A stretch of DNA of 47,185 bases. It comes from Gammaproteobacteria bacterium (lineage in GTDB: Bacteria > Pseudomonadota > Gammaproteobacteria > GRL18). The translations under genes and the position numbers were made by a program. Numbering within the stretch: the stretch's first letter is position 1; each line of letters begins with the position of its first letter. The notes under the pieces are model-generated. The model saw only the letters and a program-made list of their open reading frames with translations, had not been told where the DNA came from and ran no database searches. Shown one piece after another: positions 39,734-47,185 of the stretch. Location: contig JADGDG010000028.1 of NCBI GenBank assembly GCA_016744995.1, positions 1-47,185 of the forward strand. The letters run 5' to 3'.

Positions 39734-39828
39734 TATAATCTTAGAAAAATCAGTTGAATTTACTGTAAACGCCCAATTCACTATATTTTAAAGACTTTGC
39801 AAAACATCTTGCAAAGTCTTTAATTTTC
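39734..39828 (+). promoter_or_regulatory. TATAAT box and perfect 15-bp hairpin upstream of the CNP1-like gene
   Basis: TTAAAGACTTTGCAA (39788-39802) is exactly complementary to TTGCAAAGTCTTTAA (39809-39823) with a 6-nt loop, followed by TTTTC. A TATAAT lies at 39734-39739, with no strong -35. A transcript starting near 39746 and ending at the hairpin would be about 80 nt, so this may be a small RNA or a leader attenuator. The stem could also be a DNA operator. Confidence 0.4.
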
Positions 39829-39935
39829 AGCAATTTGATCGCTCTCGCTACGATTCAACTGGTTATTCCAGGATAATTGTAATATTGCCTTTGCAGATGG
39901 TAAAGCTTTCCCTGATTTAATTTAGGATCAATGAT

Positions 39936-40508
39936 ATGAAAATCAGTTTTAAAATGTTTGTTTTTGCAGGATTTCTATACAGCATGACTGCGACTGCTGA
40001 TGTTTGGGATAGTATTGAGGCTTACTCCCTTGAAAATCAAGAGAATGAAGGCGTTGAGGATTACGTCTGGAAAGAGACCGGTAGTCAATTACCCGCATAT
40101 CCGCAGGAAGATGACTTGCTCGAAGTTTCTGGGCCGCCAGCGTATCGTAATTACCAGTATTTGATTGATAGTAAATCTTTAACTGTGGGAGCTGACAGGG
40201 TGGTTCGTTATAGTATTGTTATTCGTTCATCCAGTGGTTCTGATAACGTTATGTATGATGGCCTGCGCTGTATTGTTTCTCAGATAAAAAACTATGCCTA
40301 TGGTACGACCGGTATGGATGGTAAGAAAAAATTGATTGCAAGGGAAGGTACGGACTGGGGTGCTTTTCGGACAACTGGCGCGACAGGTTATGCCCCTATT
40401 CTTGCATCAGACTATTTTTGTGATCATAGTGGTTCTGTGTTAAAACGCCATGAAATCATACAAAATATAAAATATGGCAAGGGGCCGGTTGATGGGCTTT
40501 ATTATTAG
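39936..40508 (+). CDS. CNP1-like family secreted protein
   Basis: The 190-residue protein has a signal peptide (hydrophobic 6-20, ending TATA|DVWD). The CNP1-like pattern follows: KETGSQLPAYPQEDDLL, then YQYLIDSKSLTVGADRVVRYS and GSDNVMYDGLRCIVSQ, with YAYGT after it. Two cysteines (RCIVS, DYFCDH) could form a disulfide. The family's function is unknown to me; export to the periplasm is expected. It is divergent from xseB and has the hairpin region 39788-39823 in front. pcnB follows 113 bp later. Confidence 0.83.
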   Translation: MKISFKMFVFAGFLYSMTATADVWDSIEAYSLENQENEGVEDYVWKETGSQLPAYPQEDDLLEVSGPPAYRNYQYLIDSKSLTVGADRVVRYSIVIRSSSGSDNVMYDGLRCIVSQIKNYAYGTTGMDGKKKLIAREGTDWGAFRTTGATGYAPILASDYFCDHSGSVLKRHEIIQNIKYGKGPVDGLYY

Positions 40509-40621
40509 CCTGAAGACTCAAAATTTGCTAAAAGTTTTAACTTGGCTAAAGGCTTTAACTTTTTGATGAGCACTTATCAGACTCAAATCCAGGGATCTGC
40601 TTTTTTAGCAGAAATTCAGGA

Positions 40622-41974
40622 ATGAAAATAAAAAAACAAATTATAAGCAAAAAAGAGCACTCGGTTTCCCGAGATGCTATCAGCAATAATGCTCTTAAGG
40701 TACTTTATCGCCTGAAGGATGCGGGTTATCAGGCCTATCTTGTCGGGGGAGGTGTCAGAGACTTGTTGTTGGGTGAGAAACCAAAAGATTTTGATGTGGC
40801 AACAGATGCTCACCCTGAAGAGGTAAAAAGCCTGTTTCGAAATTGTCGATTAATAGGACGCCGCTTTCGTTTAGCGCATATCCTTTATGGTCGTGATGTC
40901 ATTGAAGTGGCTACCTTCAGAGGTCCTCATGAAGGCAAAAGTCCTAGTCATGCGGATCAGAATAAAGAAGGTCGTATTATTCGGGATAATGTCTTTGGCA
41001 GTCTTGAAGAAGACGCTTTACGCCGGGATTTTTCTATTAATGCGCTGTATTATAATATTCGCGATGATTCCATTGTCGATTTTACCAGCGGCATGAATGA
41101 TCTGAATCAGAAAATGCTGCGTATGATTGGTGATGTTGAAGTCCGCTATCGTGAAGATCCGGTCAGAATGCTTCGAGCGGTACGTTTTGCTGCTAAGCTT
41201 GATTTTCAAATGGACAGGCAAACACATGATTTGATCTTTGAGTTAAAAAATCTTCTGGAAGACATTCCTGTTGCCAGGCTTTTTGATGAAACCATTAAGC
41301 TCTTTCAGGGTGGTTATGGTTTACGCTGTTTTCAGCTGCTCAGAGAATACCAGTTATTCGGGTTATTATTTCCAATGACGGAAGCTTCAATTAACAATCC
41401 GGAATCTAAAGGGCAAACATTAAAAATTATTGAGCAGGCATTAAAAAATACGGATGAACGAATTGCCTCAGGGAAATCGGTTAACCCGGCCTTTTTTATG
41501 GCTGTGCTGCTTTGGTATCCTATGCATGAATATAAAAACCGCTTTATTGAACGCGGTGAACATGAGATGGAAGCATTGCTTAGTGCCAGTCGTGAGGTTA
41601 TTACCCGACAACAGGCCTATACATCAATACCTAAACGCTTTAGTCTGATGATGCGGGAAATATGGCACATGCAGCCCCAATTGCAGCATCCAACTCGAAA
41701 AAGAGCGATGCGAACATTAATGAACAGGCGCTTTCGTGCGGGTTATGATTTTCTCTTATTAAGGAATTCTATTAGTGACGCAAAATTTGATGTCCTGTGC
41801 GACTGGTGGACAGAAATTCAGACAAAGGATAAAGCTGTTCAGGAAAGCATGTGCGAACAGTTGGGCAGAGGCCAGAAAACCCCAAAAAGACGCAGTAAGC
41901 GCCGACGTTCAAAAGTCAGTAAGCAGAATAATAGTGATAGCAAGAGCATCAGTCATTCGGCATCTCAGAAGTGA
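40622..41974 (+). CDS. pcnB: Poly(A) polymerase I
   Basis: It adds poly(A) tails to RNA 3' ends and promotes decay. The 450-residue protein has the nucleotidyltransferase motif LVGGGVRDLLLG followed by the catalytic aspartates in KDFDVATDA (Asp56, Asp58). LFRNCRLIGRRFRLAHI, EDALRRDFSINALYYN and the RNA-binding part with RFRAGYDFLLLR come next, then a very basic tail (KRRSKRRRSKVSKQ). The ATG at 40622 has AGG almost touching it, and a small hairpin (40596-40612) upstream, so initiation may be weak or the start differs; E. coli pcnB uses an AUU start. The 3' end overlaps folK (GTGA). Confidence 0.95.
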   Translation: MKIKKQIISKKEHSVSRDAISNNALKVLYRLKDAGYQAYLVGGGVRDLLLGEKPKDFDVATDAHPEEVKSLFRNCRLIGRRFRLAHILYGRDVIEVATFRGPHEGKSPSHADQNKEGRIIRDNVFGSLEEDALRRDFSINALYYNIRDDSIVDFTSGMNDLNQKMLRMIGDVEVRYREDPVRMLRAVRFAAKLDFQMDRQTHDLIFELKNLLEDIPVARLFDETIKLFQGGYGLRCFQLLREYQLFGLLFPMTEASINNPESKGQTLKIIEQALKNTDERIASGKSVNPAFFMAVLLWYPMHEYKNRFIERGEHEMEALLSASREVITRQQAYTSIPKRFSLMMREIWHMQPQLQHPTRKRAMRTLMNRRFRAGYDFLLLRNSISDAKFDVLCDWWTEIQTKDKAVQESMCEQLGRGQKTPKRRSKRRRSKVSKQNNSDSKSISHSASQK

Positions 41975-42489
41975 TAACGTATATTAGTCTGGGAAGTAAC
42001 CTGGATGATCCATATTTACAATTACAGGAGGCACTGTTTCAGTTACAGCAAGTGACTGATATCCAGTTGCTCTGCACCTCTGATTTTTACCAGAGTAGAG
42101 CTCTGATCCTGCCGGATAGTGCACCGCAAAATGATTATATTAATGCGGTTGCACAATTGGAGACTTCTTTATCTGCTCATCAACTATTGCAGCAACTGAA
42201 TAAAATTGAAGCATTACAAGGGCGTGAAAGGAAGGAAAAATGGGGTGCACGAACACTGGATTTAGATATTCTGCTGTATGATGGGCAAATTATTGATACA
42301 GAAAACCTGAACATTCCTCATGCACAGATAAAATATCGTAATTTTGTGATCCACCCGCTGTTTGAAATTGCTGGTGCAATTAATATTCCGGGGCTGGGTG
42401 ATCTGGCTGCTCTGGCAAAAAAAATGAATTGGGACGGGCTGCAGAAAATGAATCTGTCTGAAAGAAAAACGACTAATCGGTCAGAGTAA
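41971..42489 (+). CDS. folK: 6-hydroxymethyl-7,8-dihydropterin pyrophosphokinase (HPPK)
   Basis: It transfers pyrophosphate from ATP to the pterin before condensation with p-aminobenzoate. The 172-residue protein shows ITYISLGSNLDDP, NDYINAVAQLETSL, and the signature KWGARTLDLDILLYDG with the Mg2+-binding Asp residues, then IPHAQIKYRNFVIHPLFEIA. The start GTG overlaps the pcnB stop codon (GTGA). panB follows after 3 bp. pcnB-folK-panB-panC is the standard order. Confidence 0.96.
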   Translation: MITYISLGSNLDDPYLQLQEALFQLQQVTDIQLLCTSDFYQSRALILPDSAPQNDYINAVAQLETSLSAHQLLQQLNKIEALQGRERKEKWGARTLDLDILLYDGQIIDTENLNIPHAQIKYRNFVIHPLFEIAGAINIPGLGDLAALAKKMNWDGLQKMNLSERKTTNRSE

Positions 42490-42492
42490 AAT

Positions 42493-43290
42493 ATGAATAA
42501 AATAACCCTGTCAACACTAAGAAAAATGAAATCTTCAGGTGAGAAATTTGCCTGCTTAACAGCTTACGATGCCAGTTTTGCCATGGCTCAGGAAAGTGCA
42601 GGAATAGAAGTCATCCTGGTGGGTGACTCCCTTGGAATGGTTGTTAAGGGGCAAACCAGTACATTGTCTGTCTCTATGGATGAGATGGTTTATCATACGG
42701 CTAATGTGTCCAGAGTTTGTCAAAAATCACTTATTATGTCTGATTTACCTTTTGCTTCAGATGTTACCAGGGAAGAGGCCTATCGCAACTCAGCTCGTTT
42801 AATTAGCGAAGGAGGGGCTCATATGGTTAAAATTGAAGGTGGTGCAGCGATGTTGGAAACTGTCAGCTTTCTGGCACAAAGAGGTGTCGCTGTGTGTTCT
42901 CATCTGGGTTTGTTGCCGCAATCTGTTTATAAAATGGGTGGTTACCGTATTCAGGGGCGGTCACCGGAAGAAGCTGAACAAATTCTTAATGATGCTATTG
43001 CTCTGGAAAGTGCAGGAGCAGATATTTTATTATTGGAGTGTGTGCCTGCTGAGCTGGCGGCCCGAGTTACATCCAGTGTCAGCATTCCAGTTATCGGCAT
43101 TGGTGCCGGAGTCGATTGTGATGCACAGGTTCTGGTTTGTTATGACATGCTGGGACTAACCAATGGTGCGCCGGCTCGTTTTGTAAAAAACTTTTTGGCT
43201 GAGACTCACTCGATTCAGGATGCCTTCAGCACTTATGTTGAGCAAGTAAAAAATGGTCAGTTTCCAGGCTCTGAGCATATTTTTAACTAA
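42493..43290 (+). CDS. panB: 3-methyl-2-oxobutanoate hydroxymethyltransferase (ketopantoate hydroxymethyltransferase)
   Basis: It adds a one-carbon unit from methylene-tetrahydrofolate to ketoisovalerate in pantothenate synthesis. The 265-residue protein has TAYDASFAMAQESAGIEVIL, VGDSLGMVVKGQTSTL with the metal-binding Asp, GGAHMVKIEGG, HLGLLPQSVYKMGGY and SIPVIGIGAG. It is part of a folK-panB-panC run; panC begins 59 bp later. Confidence 0.97.
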   Translation: MNKITLSTLRKMKSSGEKFACLTAYDASFAMAQESAGIEVILVGDSLGMVVKGQTSTLSVSMDEMVYHTANVSRVCQKSLIMSDLPFASDVTREEAYRNSARLISEGGAHMVKIEGGAAMLETVSFLAQRGVAVCSHLGLLPQSVYKMGGYRIQGRSPEEAEQILNDAIALESAGADILLLECVPAELAARVTSSVSIPVIGIGAGVDCDAQVLVCYDMLGLTNGAPARFVKNFLAETHSIQDAFSTYVEQVKNGQFPGSEHIFN

Positions 43291-43349
43291 TTCGATCATA
43301 TTTAAGATAACCCATTCTTAGACAACTTATCCGAAAACAAGATAGTTCA

Positions 43350-44204
43350 ATGCAGATTATTCATACGATTTCTGAAATAAGGCGACTGGTTGCCGCATAT
43401 AAACAAGAAGGAAAAACCATTGGCTTTGTGCCGACGATGGGTAATTTACATCAGGGGCATCTGGAGCTGGTTAAAATGGCATTATCAAAATCAGATATTG
43501 TTATTTGCAGTATTTTTGTAAACCCTCTGCAATTTGGTGAAGGGGAAGACTTTGAACAATACCCCCGGACACTGGATAAGGATGCACAAAAGCTTAAACT
43601 GGCAGGCTGTCATATCGTATTTGCCCCGGCAGTAGATGAAATGTACCCTCATTCAAAAGGCAGCGGATGTGATCAAAGTCAAATCATTATCCCTGATATC
43701 AGTGATATCCTTGAAGGTGCTGCGCGACCAGGACATTTTACCGGAGTTGCAACCGTTGTTGCGAAACTGTTTAATATGGTGCAGCCGGACAAGGCTGTTT
43801 TTGGTATTAAAGACTACCAGCAGTTGCAGGTTATTAAATGCTTTGTTCAGGATTTGTGTTTTCCTGTCGAAATTCTGTCGCACTCAATTGTGCGGGAAAG
43901 CAATGGTCTCGCTATGAGCTCCCGTAATGCTTTTCTCAGTGCAGAGCAAAAACAACAGGCGGCGGCAATTTATCAAGCGCTGAAACATATTGAGAGTCAA
44001 ATACACAAGGGTATAAGAGATTATGCTGCTTTACAGCAGCAGGCAGAAAAACAGCTGAATATTCAGGGATTCAGGACAGACTATATATCTATTCGTGACG
44101 TTGATTTAAACATGCCAGAAACAGAGTCAAAAAAGCTTGTTATTCTGGCAGCAGTATACCTGGGAAATACAAGGTTGATTGATAACCTGCAGATAAGTAC
44201 TTAG
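43350..44204 (+). CDS. panC: Pantothenate synthetase
   Basis: It joins pantoate and beta-alanine with ATP. The 284-residue protein has FVPTMGNLHQGHLELVKMA (HIGH-type nucleotide motif), SIFVNPLQFGEGEDFEQYPRT, GAARPGHFTGVATVVAKLFN, DKAVFGIKDYQQLQVI and RESNGLAMSSRNAFLS (KMSKS-type loop). Length is typical. The DUF1513 gene follows after 23 bp, probably in the same transcript. Confidence 0.97.
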   Translation: MQIIHTISEIRRLVAAYKQEGKTIGFVPTMGNLHQGHLELVKMALSKSDIVICSIFVNPLQFGEGEDFEQYPRTLDKDAQKLKLAGCHIVFAPAVDEMYPHSKGSGCDQSQIIIPDISDILEGAARPGHFTGVATVVAKLFNMVQPDKAVFGIKDYQQLQVIKCFVQDLCFPVEILSHSIVRESNGLAMSSRNAFLSAEQKQQAAAIYQALKHIESQIHKGIRDYAALQQQAEKQLNIQGFRTDYISIRDVDLNMPETESKKLVILAAVYLGNTRLIDNLQIST

Positions 44205-44227
44205 GGAATTATTATAGGAGTCGTATA

Positions 44228-45361
44228 ATGAAAATTTCACGTCGAAAATTTATTGCCTGTGGCTTAATGACGCCACTGCTGGGAAGCTCTCCTTATAGTT
44301 TTGCACAGAGTGCTCAAAAAAATGAGATTTTTCTGGGTGGCGGGAAATTCCTGGATCCAAAAACAAATACTACTCAGCATGTCTTTACAGTTCTCGATCT
44401 GGTTTCTGGCGGTAAGAATATTATTAATACGGATTTTCTTCCTCATGGCATTAGTCTTAAACCTGATGCTCCAGGAACTCTTGCGGTATTTGAGAAGAAA
44501 GGGCCTCATGCCTGTGAAATTGACCTGCTGACACAAGAAAAAACCCGAGTCATCAGAACCGATCCTAAGCGCTATTTTTATGGACATGGTGCTTATTCTC
44601 TTGATAGCCAGCTATTATATTGCACTGAAACCTATCTGGATGGTTACAAAGGAATTATTGCCGTTCGTGATGCCAAAACTTACCAGTATTTAGGTGAATT
44701 TCCAAGCTATGGAAAAGAACCTCATGAATGCGTGCTTATTGATAATGGTAATACCCTGGTTGTGACTAATGGTGGCGGGGCTATGAATGGCACTGCACCT
44801 TCGGTCACCTATATTGATATAAAAAGTGAAAAACTGCTGGAACAGGTAGAGCTGACTAATAGCCGCATTAATACCGGGCACTTGGCGATTGGCCAGGATA
44901 AAAGCCTGGTGGTTGTCTCTGCTCCTCGTGCCGGTTTAAGCACCAGTGAATTAGGTGGTGTGAGTATTCGCAGTGATGGTGACATATTGAGTTCTATTAT
45001 AGAACCAACAGAGGTCACTTCACGCATGAAGGGTGAAGCATTGAGTGTGGTCATTCATGAAGCGAAAAAAATTGCTGCAGTGACTCATCCATCCGGCAAT
45101 ATGGTGACTTTCTGGTCAATATCTGATAACAAATTGCTCAATAGCATTGAATTTGAGAAGCCGCGTGGTGTGGCAATCAGCTCAGCTCAGGATGCCTTTG
45201 TTATTTCCTATGGTAAAGGTGCTAATGTGGTCGAAGTGGATGTTAACACCTTAAAGGTAATAGATAAAAGCAGGCGATATTCAACCTATATAACAGGCTC
45301 ACACCTGTATAACTGGTCTCTGGAGCTTAAAAGAATACGAGAGATGCAAAATAATGCGTAA
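44228..45361 (+). CDS. DUF1513 family protein with Tat-like signal, beta-propeller type
   Basis: The 377-residue protein starts with a twin-arginine-like signal (MKISRRKFIACGLMTPLLG, Ser-Arg-Arg-x-Phe-Ile). The exported part has WD/YVTN-like repeats such as FYGHGAYSLDSQLLYCTETY, GKEPHECVLIDNGNTLVVTNGGG and LAIGQDKSLVVVSAPR. This matches the DUF1513 family, which in other bacteria often lies in iron-uptake loci with imelysin-like or EfeO-like proteins. Here no such gene is present; it lies instead between panC and panD. AGGAG precedes the ATG. Function is not known to me. Confidence 0.85.
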   Translation: MKISRRKFIACGLMTPLLGSSPYSFAQSAQKNEIFLGGGKFLDPKTNTTQHVFTVLDLVSGGKNIINTDFLPHGISLKPDAPGTLAVFEKKGPHACEIDLLTQEKTRVIRTDPKRYFYGHGAYSLDSQLLYCTETYLDGYKGIIAVRDAKTYQYLGEFPSYGKEPHECVLIDNGNTLVVTNGGGAMNGTAPSVTYIDIKSEKLLEQVELTNSRINTGHLAIGQDKSLVVVSAPRAGLSTSELGGVSIRSDGDILSSIIEPTEVTSRMKGEALSVVIHEAKKIAAVTHPSGNMVTFWSISDNKLLNSIEFEKPRGVAISSAQDAFVISYGKGANVVEVDVNTLKVIDKSRRYSTYITGSHLYNWSLELKRIREMQNNA

Positions 45362-45481
45362 TGGCCTTGAGTACCTTAAATTGTCATATGGAATGAGTAA
45401 AATTCACTCCCGCAATTAGCCTATAAACACATTCTATGATAAAATGCCCGGCTATTTTATATAAAATTGTTGGGAAACACC

Positions 45482-45868
45482 ATGCAGTGCTCAATGCTCA
45501 AATGCAAATTACATCGGGTTACAGTGACTCACTCAGAGCTTGATTATGAAGGCTCCTGCGCCATCGATACAGAGCTCATGACTGCGGCAGGTATTCTTGA
45601 ATATGAACAAATAGAGATTTATAACATCACAAATGGTGAACGTTTTTCAACTTATGCGATTAAAGCAGAGACAGGCTCAAATATTATTTCTGTGAATGGT
45701 GCAGCGGCTCATAAGGCTAATCCAGATGACTTAATTATCATTGCTGCTTATGGCAGTTACAATGAGCAGGAGCTAAAAAGTTATAAACCCACTCTGGTTT
45801 ATGTCGATAGTCAAAATAAAATAACCCATACCAACACCCAGATCCCTGTTCAGGCAGTTAGCGGATAA
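45482..45868 (+). CDS. panD: Aspartate 1-decarboxylase (pyruvoyl enzyme), proenzyme
   Basis: It makes beta-alanine for PanC. The proenzyme cleaves itself between Gly24 and Ser25 (DYEGSCAID) to form the pyruvoyl group. I chose ATG 45482 (MQCSMLKCKLHRV), with GGGAAA 6 bp upstream; it puts the serine at 25 as in E. coli, while a TTG at 45467 would add five residues. NGERFSTYAI and IISVNGAAAHKANPDDLIII are signatures. 128 residues. It is separated from panC by the DUF1513 gene. Confidence 0.96.
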   Translation: MQCSMLKCKLHRVTVTHSELDYEGSCAIDTELMTAAGILEYEQIEIYNITNGERFSTYAIKAETGSNIISVNGAAAHKANPDDLIIIAAYGSYNEQELKSYKPTLVYVDSQNKITHTNTQIPVQAVSG

Positions 45869-46036
45869 AGCTGTCAGCTGTCAAAATATAGAGTCACCAG
45901 TACGAGTCCGGAGTTAATACTCTCGATAATTTGCTGCTCAATAAAACTTACACCTTCATGGCTAGAAAAAAATCAGAATCGATCTATACTATAGGCCTAC
46001 TTAATACCCCTTCTTTAATTCTATCTTGGAGATATC

Positions 46037-47185
46037 ATGGAAAAGGCTGATATTGGCTTAATTGGATTAGCCGTCATGGGGCAAAATCTTGCTCTGAATA
46101 TCAACGATCATGGCTTTCGTCTGGCTGTATTTAATCGGACAACCAGTAAGGTTGATGATTTTATTAATGGTGAGGCCAGCGGCACACAAATTATCGGTAC
46201 ACATTCAATAGAAGAGTTTGTTAATTCTCTGGGATCTCCCCGTCGTATACTATTGATGGTAAAAGCCGGAGCGGTTGTGGATCATTTTATTGAATTGCTT
46301 CTGCCTTACCTGGATACTGGCGATATTATTATGGATGGTGGTAATTCTCTCTACACTGATACAACTCGACGAGTTAAATCCTTAGAAGAACAGGGAATTA
46401 TTTATCTTGGAACCGGGATCTCAGGCGGAGAAGAAGGTGCACGAAATGGCCCGTCCATTATGCCCGGAGGCAATAAAAAAGGTTGGCCGCAAGTTAAGGA
46501 CATCCTTCAGAGTATTACCGCAAAAGTGGATGGTGAACCTTGCTGCGACTGGATTGGTGAAGAAGGTGCGGGACACTATGTAAAAATGGTGCACAATGGC
46601 ATTGAATATGGCGATATGCAATTGATTTGCGAAGCCTATCAGTTCCTCCGTGAAGGTCTTTCTTTGAGTGTGGATGAAGTTGCTGATATTTTTACACAGT
46701 GGAACGAAGGGAAACTCAATTCGTATTTAATTGAAATTACCAGTCATATACTCAGAGTTAAAGACACTGATGGTGAACCACTGGTTGATAAAATAATGGA
46801 TACTGCCGGCCAAAAAGGTACAGGTAAATGGACTGCCATTAATTCTCTGGAACTTGGCATTCCCCTGACGTTAATTGGTGAAGCCGTGTTTTCACGCTTT
46901 TTATCGGCCCTGAAATCCGAGCGGGTTAAAGCGGCCAAAGTGCTTCCTGGCCCAGAAATAAAAATAGACTATTCAGAAGCTGAGAAACAAGACTATATCA
47001 ATGCGGTTAAAGAAGCACTTTATGCATCTAAAATAATATCTTATACACAGGGCTACATGTTGATGCGAGAGGCTGCTAATGAATATCAATGGAATCTTAA
47101 CTATGGCGGTATTGCATTAATGTGGCGTGGAGGTTGTATCATTCGCAGTCGCTTTCTGGACAGCATTAAACAGGCCTACAATAAA
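46037..47185 (+). CDS. gnd: 6-phosphogluconate dehydrogenase, decarboxylating (3' end beyond the window)
   Basis: It oxidises 6-phosphogluconate to ribulose-5-phosphate with CO2 release and NADPH formation in the pentose phosphate pathway. The 383 codons present have no stop and run to the window end; the family has about 470-480 residues, so about 90 are missing. Visible are the nucleotide-binding GLAVMGQNLALN, RRILLMVKAG, DIIMDGGNSLY and SGGEEGARNGPSIMPGG. The catalytic block GHYVKMVHNGIEYGDMQLI and TAGQKGTGKWTAINSLELG follow. The ATG has GGAG 5 bp before it. A TATACT at 45985-45990 is a weak promoter candidate. No zwf or pgl is next to it here. Confidence 0.97.
   Translation, partial: MEKADIGLIGLAVMGQNLALNINDHGFRLAVFNRTTSKVDDFINGEASGTQIIGTHSIEEFVNSLGSPRRILLMVKAGAVVDHFIELLLPYLDTGDIIMDGGNSLYTDTTRRVKSLEEQGIIYLGTGISGGEEGARNGPSIMPGGNKKGWPQVKDILQSITAKVDGEPCCDWIGEEGAGHYVKMVHNGIEYGDMQLICEAYQFLREGLSLSVDEVADIFTQWNEGKLNSYLIEITSHILRVKDTDGEPLVDKIMDTAGQKGTGKWTAINSLELGIPLTLIGEAVFSRFLSALKSERVKAAKVLPGPEIKIDYSEAEKQDYINAVKEALYASKIISYTQGYMLMREAANEYQWNLNYGGIALMWRGGCIIRSRFLDSIKQAYNK

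Noticed and set aside
1..47185. CRISPR arrays, tRNA or rRNA genes, prophage or integrase
   Set aside because: Scanned for regularly spaced repeats, cloverleaf ends and typical phage or transposase motifs; none found by eye.

Overview
The window reads as an ordinary chromosomal segment of an AT-rich gammaproteobacterium (GC about 40% by eye). Almost every gene is a housekeeping or core-accessory gene of that class. The central order rplU-rpmA-obgE-proB-rpsT-murJ-ribF-ileS-lspA-fkpB-ispH-fimU-pilV-pilW-pilX-pilY1-pilE-thiO, with ispB divergent from rplU, matches the arrangement I know from Pseudomonas. The genus cannot be decided from sequence alone. A Na+/alanine-type symporter is compatible with a marine or brackish habitat but does not prove it. 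No rRNA, tRNA, CRISPR array, prophage or transposase gene was recognised.

Layout. 1-180: part of a dispersed repeat. 180-4450: topA (-), tpm (+) and a homologue of eukaryotic N-terminal glutamine amidohydrolase NTAQ1 (-). 4484-7293: ycaO, then folE-folX. 7381-12180: ispB (-) facing rplU-rpmA-obgE-proB-rpsT. 12181-12996: an 816-bp non-coding stretch filled by a mosaic inverted-repeat element. 12997-20964: murJ, ribF-ileS-lspA-fkpB, ispH. 21136-27342: minor pilin / pilY1 / pilE locus of the type IV pilus. 27362-30880: thiO, nadC (-), an amino acid:Na+ symporter. 30964-36319: a DUF1631 protein with a membrane-anchored retropepsin-like protease (-), ampD with a DUF2797 protein (+), and a stand-alone receiver protein (-). 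36456-39695: xseB-ispA-dxs (-). 39936-45868: a CNP1-like secreted protein, pcnB-folK-panB-panC, a DUF1513 Tat-type protein, panD. 46037-end: gnd, cut by the window edge.

How the genes fit together. Four isoprenoid genes lie here: dxs and ispH (first and last MEP pathway steps), ispA (farnesyl-PP) and ispB (quinone side chain). murJ flips lipid II, built on an isoprenoid carrier, and ampD recycles peptidoglycan. folE, folX and folK handle pterins, panBCD make pantothenate, and ribF, thiO and nadC serve FMN/FAD, thiamine and NAD. lspA matures lipoproteins. The pilus cluster codes for the tip-associated minor pilins and the PilY1 adhesin.

The most unusual items are the bacterial NTAQ1 homologue, divergent from ycaO with only 33 bp between start codons; the mosaic inverted-repeat element and its relative at the left window edge; four copies of a two-cysteine loop motif in PilY1; a PilW-like pilin without the usual Glu at position +5; and several strong hairpins in intergenic regions, including a perfect 15-bp stem upstream of the CNP1-like gene that could end a short unannotated transcript.
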